Shown piece after piece: positions 17,042 to 24,496 of a stretch of 63,816 nucleotides of DNA. Numbering within the stretch: the stretch's first letter is position 1; each line of letters starts with the position of its first letter. The stretch covers positions 1-63,816 of IMG/VR virus record IMGVR_UViG_3300005253_000675; one strand, written 5' to 3'. Both the position numbers and the translations under genes were made by a program. The notes under the pieces are model-generated. The model made no database searches and had not been told where the DNA came from. It was given only the letters and a program-made list of their open reading frames with translations. The stretch is from a virus.

Positions 17042-17452
17042 ATGACCAAGCCGAGATGGACCCCGGAGCTCTACCGGGCCGACGCGATCCCCGAGGGAGA
17101 GCGCTTTACCGTGGAGGAGGAGAGCCTGGGCCGGATGCACTACGCCCTGGAGGGCCGCGCCGTCAGGATGGCACTTCAGGCCGGCGCGGAACGCGTCACG
17201 GTGGTGGAGCTGGACCGCGACGTGATCGCCCACGTGGCCCCGTACCTTGACCCTCGTCGCGTCGCCGTGGTTCAGGGGGACGCGTTCATCCTCCGGCACC
17301 CGGTCGGGAGCCGCTGGTCCGTGGTCTGGCACGAGCTGTGCGAGGACAACCTTCCGCTGATGACCAAGCTTCACCGGAAGTTCGGCGGCCGGTGCGACTG
17401 GCAGGGCAGCTGGAGCCGAGAGTTCCTGGAACGGAGGAGGCCGAGATGGTAG
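17042..17452 (+). CDS. degenerate class I methyltransferase / spermidine synthase-like protein
   Basis: 136 aa. The segment ERVTVVELDRDVI (70-82) and VVQGDAF match motifs II and III of spermidine synthase-like Rossmann methyltransferases. The glycine-rich motif I expected before them is missing (ALEGRAVRMALQAGA instead), so SAM binding may be lost or altered. Follows the conserved leader. Confidence 0.55.
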   Translation: MTKPRWTPELYRADAIPEGERFTVEEESLGRMHYALEGRAVRMALQAGAERVTVVELDRDVIAHVAPYLDPRRVAVVQGDAFILRHPVGSRWSVVWHELCEDNLPLMTKLHRKFGGRCDWQGSWSREFLERRRPRW

Positions 17453-18021
17453 CCCAGGCGTCGGACTGGGTCTACCTCCACGCGGTCTGCCACCCCGGCG
17501 CCGGCACGTGGCTGCGGCTCGGACCCAACGGCGCCCACGTCCTGGAGTGCAAGGAGTGCCGCCAGATCGTCACCGCGTTCCGGGTCCTGAGCGGCGAGGC
17601 CGAGAACATCACGCACGAGCCGGGGCTGACGTACGAGGAGGCGGTGGAGCCGTTCTTCGCTCCCGAGGTCGGAGTGGTCTGCCACAACTGCGAGGCGGTG
17701 TTCACCTTCTCTCCGTCAGTACAACTGGCGGTCGAGGCGGGCTGGCTCCAGAGCGACTCGACGACCTGGGCCTGCCCGTCCTGTCGATCGAAGGCTATCC
17801 TTGACGCCTTGCCGCCGGACTACGAGCCAGGGCAGTGTAGGGCTCGCACCAAGGAGGGCTGGCGCTGTAAGCGGTCCGCGGCCGAGGGCCATGACATGTG
17901 TCGCCTACACCTGCGCACGGGCGGCGGGATCTGCGGCGCGGCCCACGACAGCGACCTGGGTCTCCAGATCTGTCGACGAGCCGCCGGACACAAGGAGGGC
18001 TGCGACTATGAGCCGATCTAG
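17446..18021 (+). CDS. zinc-finger-rich hypothetical protein, 191 aa
   Basis: Starts at ATG 17446 after GGAGGAGG, overlapping the previous gene by 7 nt. Contains several Cys/His clusters: CKECRQ, CHNCEAV, CPSCRSK, then two 'C(R)A.T..G..C.R.A..G...C..H' style modules at the C-terminus. Probably binds zinc; role unknown. Confidence 0.7.
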   Translation: MVAQASDWVYLHAVCHPGAGTWLRLGPNGAHVLECKECRQIVTAFRVLSGEAENITHEPGLTYEEAVEPFFAPEVGVVCHNCEAVFTFSPSVQLAVEAGWLQSDSTTWACPSCRSKAILDALPPDYEPGQCRARTKEGWRCKRSAAEGHDMCRLHLRTGGGICGAAHDSDLGLQICRRAAGHKEGCDYEPI

Positions 18022-18247
18022 CGGCGACGTACGGTGCCGGTTCACGGTGACCCTGGAGTTCGACATCACGGTTCAGGCCAACGACCCGGAGGTGGGTTTA
18101 CAAGAGGCTTTGACAAGAGCCGGTGAGGAACTCGGTGGCTACAATTTTGTAGAGGCCACCGATGTGAGGCTGGACTGGACCGAGGACGGCCGAGAGTGGA
18201 AGCCTGGAACAACCGGGAGGGGGCTTGAGACGGTCTACAACCACTAG
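18008..18247 (+). CDS. hypothetical protein, 79 aa
   Basis: ATG 18008 overlaps the end of the zinc-finger gene. Short beta-rich start (VRCRFTVTLEFDITVQAND). Family not recognised. Confidence 0.65.
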   Translation: MSRSSGDVRCRFTVTLEFDITVQANDPEVGLQEALTRAGEELGGYNFVEATDVRLDWTEDGREWKPGTTGRGLETVYNH

Positions 18248-18264
18248 TGCCGGGAGACAGACTG

Positions 18265-18429
18265 ATGCCGACGATGACGACGGACCGAGACGGACATCCA
18301 TGGAAGGCGTACCCCAGCGGCCGGATCCTCTGCGCCGCGACGACGCCCCTGCACGACGCTCTCCTGGACGACGGCACGTGCGACTGCCTCATCGCATCCT
18401 ACACGTGGCCCCTACGGAGGCGGTCGTGA
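18265..18429 (+). CDS. hypothetical protein, 54 aa
   Basis: Starts at ATG 18265, with GGGAGACAGACTG (leader variant, 8 nt from GGAG to ATG) directly upstream. Its TGA overlaps the next GTG (GTGA). Contains CAATTPLHDALLDDGTCDC. Family not recognised. Confidence 0.65.
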   Translation: MPTMTTDRDGHPWKAYPSGRILCAATTPLHDALLDDGTCDCLIASYTWPLRRRS

Positions 18430-18674
18430 GCTGGGGCGTGTGGTGCGCCCGGACGGGCGGCGCGTGGCTGAGGGAGGACGGCGAGGAGTGGACGGCCGTC
18501 ACCGAGGAGGAGGCGGTCGTCAAGGCGCAGGAGACGAGCCTCAGCGCGTACGAGACCCTCGTGATGGCGGGACGTGAGAACCCGCTGACCTACCGGGCCC
18601 GACTGTACGACGGTCGGGCCGCCAAGAGAGAGATCTACGAGACCCTGAGAACGAGGAGAGAGACCGATGGCTAG
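18426..18674 (+). CDS. hypothetical protein, 82 aa
   Basis: GTG 18426 start in a GTGA overlap with the 54-aa gene. Trp-rich start, helical middle. No recognised domain. Confidence 0.65.
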   Translation: MSWGVWCARTGGAWLREDGEEWTAVTEEEAVVKAQETSLSAYETLVMAGRENPLTYRARLYDGRAAKREIYETLRTRRETDG

Positions 18675-18849
18675 AGGCGACCAGATCCCGATGTTCAGGC
18701 CACGACCCGCTACGCTCCTAGAGGCAGCCCAGTGCGAGCTGGGCTACGCGGAGCCGCTCCAGAGCAGAACCGAGGGCGAGCGCACGCCAGAGCTGGCCAA
18801 GGAGCCGCCACGCGTCCAGCGAGCGATCTACGAGGCCCACCATGAGTGA
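18667..18849 (+). CDS. hypothetical protein, 60 aa
   Basis: Overlaps both neighbours by 8 nt. Charged, no recognised domain. Confidence 0.6.
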   Translation: MARGDQIPMFRPRPATLLEAAQCELGYAEPLQSRTEGERTPELAKEPPRVQRAIYEAHHE

Positions 18850-19117
18850 TCTTCCGACGCGGTTCGGGTTTCTCGAGACCGGGATGGTGGTCCTTCTAAA
18901 GGTTGACAAGGCAGAAGGCTTTGACGAGGAGCCGGTCATCCTAGTCGAGGAATCAGGGGAGACGACCTGGGTGTACGACGATGGTGACGGGAACATGCTC
19001 GAGGTTCCCACGAACCAGCTTCTAGCGGGCCGCGTGATCGAGCCTCTCGACGAGTACACCGAGGCCTGGGCCGCGATGCTTAGGCGCGAGAAGAGGAGGT
19101 TGAGGATCGTGCGCTAG
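18842..19117 (+). CDS. hypothetical protein, 91 aa
   Basis: Last gene of this rightward unit, ending about 30 nt before a strong hairpin. Small beta-type N-terminus, basic C-terminus (RREKRRLRIVR). No family recognised. Confidence 0.65.
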   Translation: MSDLPTRFGFLETGMVVLLKVDKAEGFDEEPVILVEESGETTWVYDDGDGNMLEVPTNQLLAGRVIEPLDEYTEAWAAMLRREKRRLRIVR

Positions 19118-19354
19118 GACTCTCCTGTCCCCAGCGGCGCGGTCGGCCCCCTGAACCAGCGGCATCGGTTCAGGGGGGTTCTTTGTTCCGCGAGGGCTTG
19201 GGGTCAGCAGGTCGCGGAGCCGCTCCAGGGTCTTTCGCCTGAGGACGACCACCCGTTCCTTCCTATGGGAGAGCGTCACGCGGTCCTCGCTGTCGTGGAG
19301 CCGGACCTCGAAGCGGCCGGCGCTCAGCACGCGCTCCGTCCTCAGCTTGGCCAC
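19022..19354 (-). CDS. hypothetical protein, 110 aa (C-terminal end uncertain)
   Basis: GTG start at 19354 immediately after the upstream stop. The first ~50 residues look like a plausible protein. The rest is read through the terminator hairpin and antisense to the 91-aa gene, so the annotated C-terminus is doubtful. Confidence 0.4.
   Translation of the reverse strand: MAKLRTERVLSAGRFEVRLHDSEDRVTLSHRKERVVVLRRKTLERLRDLLTPSPRGTKNPPEPMPLVQGADRAAGDRRVLAHDPQPPLLAPKHRGPGLGVLVERLDHAAR
19147..19177 (+). terminator. rho-independent terminator hairpin
   Basis: CCCCCTGAACC pairs perfectly with GGTTCAGGGGG (11 bp, 9-nt loop), followed by GTTCTTTGTT. It lies at the convergent junction of the plus unit ending at 19117 and the minus unit ending near 19022. 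Confidence 0.85.
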
Positions 19355-19606
19355 CTAGGCATCACCCTTGTGCCAGCCGAGCGGCAGATCCCAGACCTTA
19401 TCCTCGTACGCGCTCCCCATGCCGTGGCCAGGGAAGGCGATCTTTACGATGGAGAACGTTACCTCCACGAGCGCGTCGCACCAGCAGCACCGGGCCGTTA
19501 GCCGCGTTGTGGCCTCGCCTATCGTTCTATGGTGCCGGTGGATCTCATGGCCGCAGTGAAAGTCGTCGTCATCTCGGGGCTTGGGGCAGAATGGGTTCTT
19601 GGCCAT
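19355..19606 (-). CDS. zinc-binding hypothetical protein, 83 aa
   Basis: ATG 19606 follows AAGGA at suitable spacing and overlaps the upstream stop (TGATG). Contains C-x2-C clusters and His residues (CGHEIHRHH, CCWCDALVEVTF), suggesting a small zinc site. Confidence 0.65.
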   Translation of the reverse strand: MAKNPFCPKPRDDDDFHCGHEIHRHHRTIGEATTRLTARCCWCDALVEVTFSIVKIAFPGHGMGSAYEDKVWDLPLGWHKGDA

Positions 19607-19707
19607 CACATCCTTGGGGCGGTCAGCATCATGAACCCAAGATACATTAACGCAATTAAGAATGTTACCATCAGCAGGGTCACTGCCACCACCAGCCATG
19701 GTCTCAT
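19606..19707 (-). CDS. 33-aa membrane peptide
   Basis: Almost wholly hydrophobic peptide (MRPWLVVAVTLLMVTFLI...). The ATG overlaps the stop of the 27-aa gene (ATGA, 19704-19707). Third member of a tandem tiny-gene cassette. Confidence 0.6.
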   Translation of the reverse strand: MRPWLVVAVTLLMVTFLIALMYLGFMMLTAPRM

Positions 19708-19787
19708 GTTGCGATCTCCCAGAAGGCCACGCCCAACACGAAGCCCAGCGCCACCGTCAGCCAAAAGTATGCGTTCCAGGATCTCAT
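19704..19787 (-). CDS. 27-aa membrane peptide
   Basis: MRSWNAYFWLTVALGFVLGV..., one hydrophobic helix. The ATG overlaps the stop of the lipoprotein-like gene (ATGA, 19784-19787) and its stop overlaps the next ATG. Function unknown. Confidence 0.6.
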   Translation of the reverse strand: MRSWNAYFWLTVALGFVLGVAFWEIAT

Positions 19788-19933
19788 TCGAACACCATCA
19801 CCTTGTGGCACTCCACGTGCCCACGGATGTCTACCTCGCAGCGGTAGGTCACGGTATACCTAAGTTCGACGGGAGAAGAGCAGGCAACTCCCCACAGCAC
19901 AAACCCCAGTATGAGACAGAGTCGCGTAGACAA
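19784..19933 (-). CDS. small lipoprotein-like peptide, 49 aa
   Basis: Signal-like start (STRLCLILGFVLWGVAC) followed by SS and a short polar domain containing two more Cys. GVAC could act as a lipobox, although -3 Gly is atypical. I chose TTG 19933 because AAAGGAGG precedes it by 4 nt; an in-frame ATG at 19960 would give 58 aa. A small outer-membrane or surface lipoprotein, for example superinfection exclusion or spanin-like, is possible but unproven. Confidence 0.55.
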   Translation of the reverse strand: MSTRLCLILGFVLWGVACSSPVELRYTVTYRCEVDIRGHVECHKVMVFE

Positions 19934-19952
19934 GGTGCCTCCTTTAGATAGG

Positions 19953-20438
19953 TTACTCATACCTCTCTCCTAGATCAACCCAGGTCCCGTCCGTCACCTT
20001 GGCGTCACCCCGGTTCGCGAAGATGAGGGCGTCGAGCTCTCGGGCCAGCAGGTTCTTCACGTCCTTCAACGCCATCTGAGCCAGCGTGAGCTCCCGTAGG
20101 TTCTCACGTTGGATGACGTCGGGCACGTACCAGGGAAGCACGAGGACGTCCCTGTCGACGAGGACGACCACGAACCCGCGACCGCCGTCGTCCTCGCACC
20201 AGTCGCGGAGGTGGGCCCGCTGCTCCAGGGTGAGCCCCAGCGTCAGGGGCGTCGCGTCGCGGACCGGCCAGTGCGGCACGTACTTCAGCTCCAGCCAGGC
20301 CATCTGGCCCGGCGGCCGGTAGGCCACGTCGGGGACGCCCGCCCGCGTGCTCGTGCCCACCTTCCAGGCGCGTCGCCCGAAGTGCGTCGAGGTGAGGGCC
20401 GGCTTGACGTGGTTCGCCCAGAACGTCTCCTCGGTCAC
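19953..20438 (-). CDS. PD-(D/E)XK nuclease, VRR-NUC/resolvase-like
   Basis: 161 aa from GTG 20438, which forms a GTGA overlap with the 30-aa membrane peptide. AGVPDVAYRPPGQMAWLELK contains the D...ExK catalytic pattern, preceded by a conserved Glu near the N-terminus. Probably cuts DNA structures during recombination or packaging. Confidence 0.75.
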   Translation of the reverse strand: MTEETFWANHVKPALTSTHFGRRAWKVGTSTRAGVPDVAYRPPGQMAWLELKYVPHWPVRDATPLTLGLTLEQRAHLRDWCEDDGGRGFVVVLVDRDVLVLPWYVPDVIQRENLRELTLAQMALKDVKNLLARELDALIFANRGDAKVTDGTWVDLGERYE

Positions 20439-20527
20439 AGCAGCTCGTCCAGCGTGAGAAGCACGAAGACGACGACCACCCAGACGGCTGCCCCGACCAA
20501 CGCGACCCCAACTATGTTCGCGATCAC
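20435..20527 (-). CDS. 30-aa membrane peptide
   Basis: GTG start in a GTGA overlap with the upstream 148-aa gene and a stop in a GTGA overlap with the nuclease. Sequence is one hydrophobic helix (VALVGAAVWVVVVFVLL) ending TLDELL. The two overlaps make it more likely real than chance. Confidence 0.6.
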   Translation of the reverse strand: MIANIVGVALVGAAVWVVVVFVLLTLDELL

Positions 20528-20970
20528 CTCCGCTCTCCCAAGTAGCCTTGGCTGACCCACTGGCCGTCAACCCAGTCAACCTCTATGGGACCCGGTGGAC
20601 CGCCCCAGCCACCGTCGATCAGCCATGTGCCGCTCTGATAGTCAGAGCGGTTCAAGAACTCACCGACGGTACCCTTCCACATGGGTCCACGGCCCTCTCC
20701 GCGGCGCCAGATCGCCACGCCGACGCCCAGCGTGCCCGTCTCCGCGGCTAGAGTCGTCGGCAACCCGTTCGCCGTCAAGGCCTCTATGATGTTCTTCACC
20801 TCCGCCTCCATCGCGGGGACCGACGTCTCTGGGATCAGCTGAGCCAGCTGGGTCACGAGCGTCTTGGTGGAGTAGCCGTGCCGGGTCAGCGCCGTCAGCA
20901 TCGCGTAGGCCACGACGCCGTCGCCCTCGGTCATCAGGCCGTGCTGAACCATCCGCTCCCAGAGGCTCAT
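20524..20970 (-). CDS. hypothetical protein, 148 aa
   Basis: Helical N-terminus, then a Gly/Trp-rich tail (GTWLIDGGWGGPPGP). No family recognised. Coupled by 4-nt overlaps on both sides. Confidence 0.7.
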   Translation of the reverse strand: MSLWERMVQHGLMTEGDGVVAYAMLTALTRHGYSTKTLVTQLAQLIPETSVPAMEAEVKNIIEALTANGLPTTLAAETGTLGVGVAIWRRGEGRGPMWKGTVGEFLNRSDYQSGTWLIDGGWGGPPGPIEVDWVDGQWVSQGYLGERR

Positions 20971-21206
20971 CGGCCGGTCGCCTGCCGCATGAGACGCAGG
21001 GCGCTGAGCAGCATCAGCCGCGGGTTGGGCTCGACGCGGTCGAGCTTCATCGTCTCGTTCACGCCTCGCGACGCCCAGCTCAGCTGAAGCCCGCCGCTCT
21101 CGTCGGCGCGGAGCGTCAGCGTGTCGCGCTCCGGGTCAACCAGCAGCGCCTCCAGGTGGTCCATCAGGTCGTCGATCGGGTCGGTCTCCAGCTCGGGGTC
21201 AACCAC
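20967..21206 (-). CDS. hypothetical protein, 79 aa
   Basis: Acidic start (DPELETDPIDDLMDHLEAL). ATGA overlap with the next gene. No domain recognised. Confidence 0.65.
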   Translation of the reverse strand: MVDPELETDPIDDLMDHLEALLVDPERDTLTLRADESGGLQLSWASRGVNETMKLDRVEPNPRLMLLSALRLMRQATGR

Positions 21207-21220
21207 GTCAGCCTCCTTGG

Positions 21221-21484
21221 TTATGGTCCGGTCTCGTCACAGCCCAGCGGGCAGGTCAGCACGCTGGGGTTCCGGCCGCGGAAGACGAGCTTCGACCCGC
21301 AGTGGTCACAGTCGCCCACCTCGCCCTCCCAGCCCTCGTCCAGGTGGCGCTCCGCCGTGGCCAGGGCCCGCAGCCGCTGGGCCATGCGCCCCAGCTCCTC
21401 GCGGCTCTGGCTGATCACCGCGTCCCGGAGGCCGTCGAGCGCGTCGGCCACCTCGCGGAGCGCCTCGCCCGACGTCTCAGCCAT
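21221..21484 (-). CDS. hypothetical zinc-ribbon protein, 87 aa
   Basis: Helical first half, then CDHCGSKLVF...CPLGC, a four-Cys zinc ribbon. Overlaps the dCMP deaminase gene by 8 nt. Confidence 0.68.
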   Translation of the reverse strand: MAETSGEALREVADALDGLRDAVISQSREELGRMAQRLRALATAERHLDEGWEGEVGDCDHCGSKLVFRGRNPSVLTCPLGCDETGP

Positions 21485-22076
21485 CGACCGGCCGCTTCAG
21501 CTCGCCCGCGCCCTCGTAGACGCTGGCCACGGCCAGTTCGTAGTTCGCGGAGCCGCAGCTGGGGCAGTAGCCGCCGGCGTGGAGGGCGGGGTCGGCCTCG
21601 TACTTCGTCCGGCAGTGGAGACACAGCCGCAGCTCGGGCTCCTCGGCCTGGGCGCCGGTCCCGGAGCCGAGCACCCTCACCTCCACGCCGCCGGCCCTCA
21701 GGATCGCGACGCCGGCCTCCTCGTCACGGTGCCGTCCCTGGTACCACACGGTCTCGACGTTCCCCTGGTTCACGATCCGCTTGGCGCAGGCGGTACAGGG
21801 GGAGATCGTCGTGAACAGGACCAGGCCGCGCTCCTCGGTCCGGAGCTTGACCAGCGCGTTGTCCTCGGCGTGGAGGCAGCCGCAGTTCCCGGGCTCCTCG
21901 CGATCGCAGGCGTGGGGGCCGCCGCGGTAGTTGCCGTTGTAGCCGATGGAGTAGATCGCGGTCAGCCGGGCGTCGGCGACCACGCAGCCGACCTTGAGAC
22001 GGGCGCACGTAGCCCGGCGGGCCATGAGCCTCGCCACGCACATCATCGTCTCCTCCATCGAGGGGCGGTCGGTCAC
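21477..22076 (-). CDS. dCMP deaminase-like protein with C-terminal zinc ribbon
   Basis: 199 aa, GTG start. Cytidine/deoxycytidylate deaminase core with HAE (69-71) and SPCTACAK (92-99). An extra CxxC pair set (CLHCRTKY...CPSCGS) sits near the C-terminus. dCMP deaminases convert dCMP to dUMP and so feed thymidylate synthesis. In phages with modified cytosine the enzyme also sets the dCMP:dUMP balance. It may work with ThyX and the ThyA-fold enzyme at 3-5 kb. Confidence 0.88.
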   Translation of the reverse strand: MTDRPSMEETMMCVARLMARRATCARLKVGCVVADARLTAIYSIGYNGNYRGGPHACDREEPGNCGCLHAEDNALVKLRTEERGLVLFTTISPCTACAKRIVNQGNVETVWYQGRHRDEEAGVAILRAGGVEVRVLGSGTGAQAEEPELRLCLHCRTKYEADPALHAGGYCPSCGSANYELAVASVYEGAGELKRPVDG

Positions 22077-22116
22077 GTGAGAGCCCGGATATTCTTCGAT
22101 CGCTGTTCTATCCGCA

Positions 22117-22323
22117 TTATCTCAGTCTGCGCCTCAAGGCAAGCGCGCGAAGATTTTCAAGTTCCTCGGCACGTTCTGGGCTCAGTGCTTCGCCTGGATT
22201 TAGGTAGCGGTCACCGTTGGGATCACGAGCGCGAACGCCAAACCCAAGCCGATGCGTTAGAGGATGCTTGCGTTCTCGGTTGCGTTCCACCAGCGCGCGT
22301 AATTCGTGCTCTTGAAGTCTCAC
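22117..22323 (-). CDS. hypothetical protein, 68 aa
   Basis: GTG 22323 start in a GTGA overlap with the 117-aa gene. Highly charged, Arg-rich helical ends. No family recognised. Confidence 0.6.
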   Translation of the reverse strand: MRLQEHELRALVERNRERKHPLTHRLGFGVRARDPNGDRYLNPGEALSPERAEELENLRALALRRRLR

Positions 22324-22673
22324 AGGTTCATCCTCGTCTTCTTGCCGGTCGGTCGCAGGCGTCGGGTCCACTCCTCGGTCTCCTGGTCGGTGAGCACGTC
22401 GGCCGCCTTCTGGGAGACGCGCTCGAAGTGCTCGGTGTGGGGTCGCAGCCCCAGGGTCTCGCCGCGCACGTAGTGGGCCTTCCACTCGCGCCAGGCCCTC
22501 ACTATCGCCTCGCCGTCTCCAGGGCGCACGGGGAGGCCGCGGAGAGCCTGGTTCACGGTGTGGTAGCTGAGGTCCAGCTTGAGCTTGGCCGCGGCGTTCG
22601 CGGCCGTGCCGAAGAGGGACGTGATCTCGGCCCGCACGGCCTTGGCGATCGCGTAGGTCTTCTGGGTGGTCAC
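22320..22673 (-). CDS. putative HTH regulatory protein, paralogue of the 28558-28926 product
   Basis: 117 aa. The segment LFGTAANAAAKLKLD...ALRGLPV...W..WK.HYVRG aligns with LFGTIANAQRLLRCG...ALRGNPV...W..WK.LYVRG in the 122-aa protein at the start of this operon. The predicted helical bundle suggests a helix-turn-helix DNA-binding protein; this is inference. It is one of a pair of related proteins in the same operon. Confidence 0.65.
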   Translation of the reverse strand: MTTQKTYAIAKAVRAEITSLFGTAANAAAKLKLDLSYHTVNQALRGLPVRPGDGEAIVRAWREWKAHYVRGETLGLRPHTEHFERVSQKAADVLTDQETEEWTRRLRPTGKKTRMNL

Positions 22674-22858
22674 GTCGCTTTCTCTCCGGCTATGAGGATC
22701 TTCACGGTCTCGAACAGACGATGCCGTTTACAGAGCGCCCCGTTGCTCCAGCCTGACTCCGGGGCCAGGCACCGGTCGGTGATCTCAGCCGTGCAGCCGG
22801 GAAGGTACCCCTCAAGCGCGATGAGTTCTTCATTTGTGAAGGTCTTTACAAGGCTCAT
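22670..22858 (-). CDS. hypothetical protein, 62 aa
   Basis: ATG 22858, with four-base overlaps on both sides. Contains CTAEITDRC and CKRHR. No family recognised. Confidence 0.65.
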   Translation of the reverse strand: MSLVKTFTNEELIALEGYLPGCTAEITDRCLAPESGWSNGALCKRHRLFETVKILIAGEKAT

Positions 22859-23130
22859 TTTTTAGCCTCCTCGTCAGGGGCCCAGTCGGGGCGGCCGATC
22901 TCCAGCTGGATCGGCTGCATGGGCTGGCCGAAGCACATGAGGGTCAGGTAGACGTCCTCGCCCGCGGCGATCTCGGCCCGCTCGGCGTCGTCCAGCTTCC
23001 AGCGGGTCATGGTGCCCACCGTGCCGTCGCTGTACTCCACCACGGCCACGCAGCAGGTGAGGTACTCCGGCTGCTCCTCGGCCATCATGATCTCGCGGCA
23101 GCCGACCCTAGGCGCAACGGCCCTAGGCAT
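22855..23130 (-). CDS. hypothetical protein, 91 aa
   Basis: Start uncertain: ATG 23130 gives 91 aa, while internal ATGs at about 23088/23085 give 76-77 aa. Neither has a strong ribosome site. Acidic, with a conserved-looking beta core. Confidence 0.6.
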   Translation of the reverse strand: MPRAVAPRVGCREIMMAEEQPEYLTCCVAVVEYSDGTVGTMTRWKLDDAERAEIAAGEDVYLTLMCFGQPMQPIQLEIGRPDWAPDEEAKK

Positions 23131-23437
23131 CTTTTTCCCAGGCCAGGACCATTGCTATGCCCATATCCGGGTCAAGTGGGTGATCTGGGATTTCTATGAG
23201 GATCCCGCGCCTGATCATCTCGTCCCGGATGTCGAGACCAAATGGGCCCTCGCTGGCGTCAGCGCGCCGACAGACCCACGCCAGCGCCTCTTGGTACCCG
23301 AGGAAGATCTCGCTGGCGTCGTCGCCCGGCGGGTAGGCGTAGGCTCGGGCGTAGCTGCCCTGCCGGATCAGCACGTAGTCAGGGAACTCGTCGCCCTCGT
23401 CCTGGGGGATCTCCAAGATCAGCGGGGGCTTAGACAT
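23123..23437 (-). CDS. hypothetical protein, 104 aa
   Basis: ATG 23437, overlapping the upstream gene by 8 nt. Pro-rich start, alpha/beta body. No family recognised. Confidence 0.65.
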   Translation of the reverse strand: MSKPPLILEIPQDEGDEFPDYVLIRQGSYARAYAYPPGDDASEIFLGYQEALAWVCRRADASEGPFGLDIRDEMIRRGILIEIPDHPLDPDMGIAMVLAWEKDA

Positions 23438-23693
23438 CGGCGTCGCCCACGTAGTGCTGCTCCCGGACGTGGAACGGCCAGTCCTTCTCCTGGCGGCTGA
23501 GCGCCATCGCGGTGAGCCACGAGAGGTTGAGCACGGTGTGGCCCTCAAGGAGCGGGAGCCGCTCGACGTCGTGGGTCTCGAACGGCTCGCCCACGTCGTT
23601 GTGCGAGGCCAGGTGGGCGATCGCCCCGTCGTCCAGCTCCAGGTCCAGCTCGTGGAGGCGCTCGTTCAGCTTCCCCGTCGTCATGCGGCTCAT
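23430..23693 (-). CDS. hypothetical protein, 87 aa
   Basis: Charged small protein in the overlapping early array. No recognised domain. Confidence 0.65.
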   Translation of the reverse strand: MSRMTTGKLNERLHELDLELDDGAIAHLASHNDVGEPFETHDVERLPLLEGHTVLNLSWLTAMALSRQEKDWPFHVREQHYVGDADV

Positions 23694-23950
23694 CCTCGGA
23701 ACCGCCCGGTCTCGAAGCTGCGGACCGTCACCGGCATGTGGCCCGCGCAGGGCTCGCCATGCTCGACGGCCTTCCGGTTACACGGCCGGCCGCTCCGTCG
23801 ATCGATCACGCCACAGCGCTCGTAGGCGTGGTCCTTGGAGTGGCGGTGACAGAAGAGGGGGTCGGCGTCGATCACGCGGTTCTGGCACCGGCGCCTGTGG
23901 AACGTCTGGGCGGTGCAGCGGGAGTTCTGTCCCTGGGGGTTCATCGTCAC
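23690..23950 (-). CDS. hypothetical Cys/His-rich protein, 86 aa
   Basis: Two CHRH/CxxC-like modules (RRRCQNRVIDADPLFCHRH and CGVIDRRSGRPCNRK), as in small phage zinc proteins. ATGA coupled. Confidence 0.65.
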   Translation of the reverse strand: MTMNPQGQNSRCTAQTFHRRRCQNRVIDADPLFCHRHSKDHAYERCGVIDRRSGRPCNRKAVEHGEPCAGHMPVTVRSFETGRFRG

Positions 23951-24156
23951 TCGTCCCTGAAGATGCGGGAGGTGACCTGCTCGATCCCGATCTGGGCGGC
24001 CTCGCCGTTGCCCATGTTTCCCCGCCAGACCCGCATGGCGACGTCCACGGCCTCCTGGCGGGCCTCCGGCGTCAGCCGCCGGCCCACCGGGTCACGGTCC
24101 ACGTTCTGCTCGATCACGGCCCGGTTGCCGGGCAGGTGTCGGTGCGTCATGTTCAT
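23947..24156 (-). CDS. hypothetical protein, 69 aa
   Basis: Two in-frame ATGs are possible. 24156 makes an ATGA overlap with the upstream stop, whereas 24150 places the start exactly 8 nt after the GGAG of the leader, as elsewhere. I list the longer form. Helical charged protein, unknown function. Confidence 0.65.
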   Translation of the reverse strand: MNMTHRHLPGNRAVIEQNVDRDPVGRRLTPEARQEAVDVAMRVWRGNMGNGEAAQIGIEQVTSRIFRDE

Positions 24157-24341
24157 GTCTCCTGTCTGGAGGTGTAGTTGCGGTGGTTCTTGGCCCGGGC
24201 CCGCGAGGCTCGGTGCCGGCTCTTGTCCCGGAGGGCCTCGCGCTCCTCCAGGGTGATCTCGTACGACGTGCCGGCGGCGCGGTTCCAGGTCCAGAGCCGG
24301 CCGCAACGACGTCGGTGCTCCAACCTCGCCAGGCCCTTCAT
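24153..24341 (-). CDS. hypothetical basic protein, 62 aa
   Basis: Very Arg-rich small protein. ATG 24341 overlaps the stop of the 52-aa gene. No family recognised. Confidence 0.6.
   Translation of the reverse strand: MKGLARLEHRRRCGRLWTWNRAAGTSYEITLEEREALRDKSRHRASRARAKNHRNYTSRQET
24157..24168 (-). promoter_or_regulatory. start-associated leader (CAGACAGGAGAC)
   Basis: Copy of the leader inside the end of the upstream gene. It precedes the 69-aa gene. Confidence 0.6.
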
Positions 24342-24496
24342 TCGTCGATACCTGGACGCCAGTCAAAGTGCTTGGCGGCCTCACGCAGCCTGTTTGCGTG
24401 CTCGGGTTCGTGGTCCCGGTCAGCTTTGTCGGCTTCCCTAATGAGTTCCTCCTGCTTGATTTCGCGCTGGTGCCGTTTGATCGTAATGTGTTTCAT
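24338..24496 (-). CDS. hypothetical protein, 52 aa
   Basis: Charged helical peptide starting MKHITIKRHQREIKQEEL. ATGA overlaps on both sides (24338-24341 and 24493-24496). Confidence 0.65.
   Translation of the reverse strand: MKHITIKRHQREIKQEELIREADKADRDHEPEHANRLREAAKHFDWRPGIDE

Noticed and set aside
19953-20438. Integrase or transposase
   Set aside because: The only catalytic pattern is PD-(D/E)XK; no tyrosine or serine recombinase motif occurs in the window.
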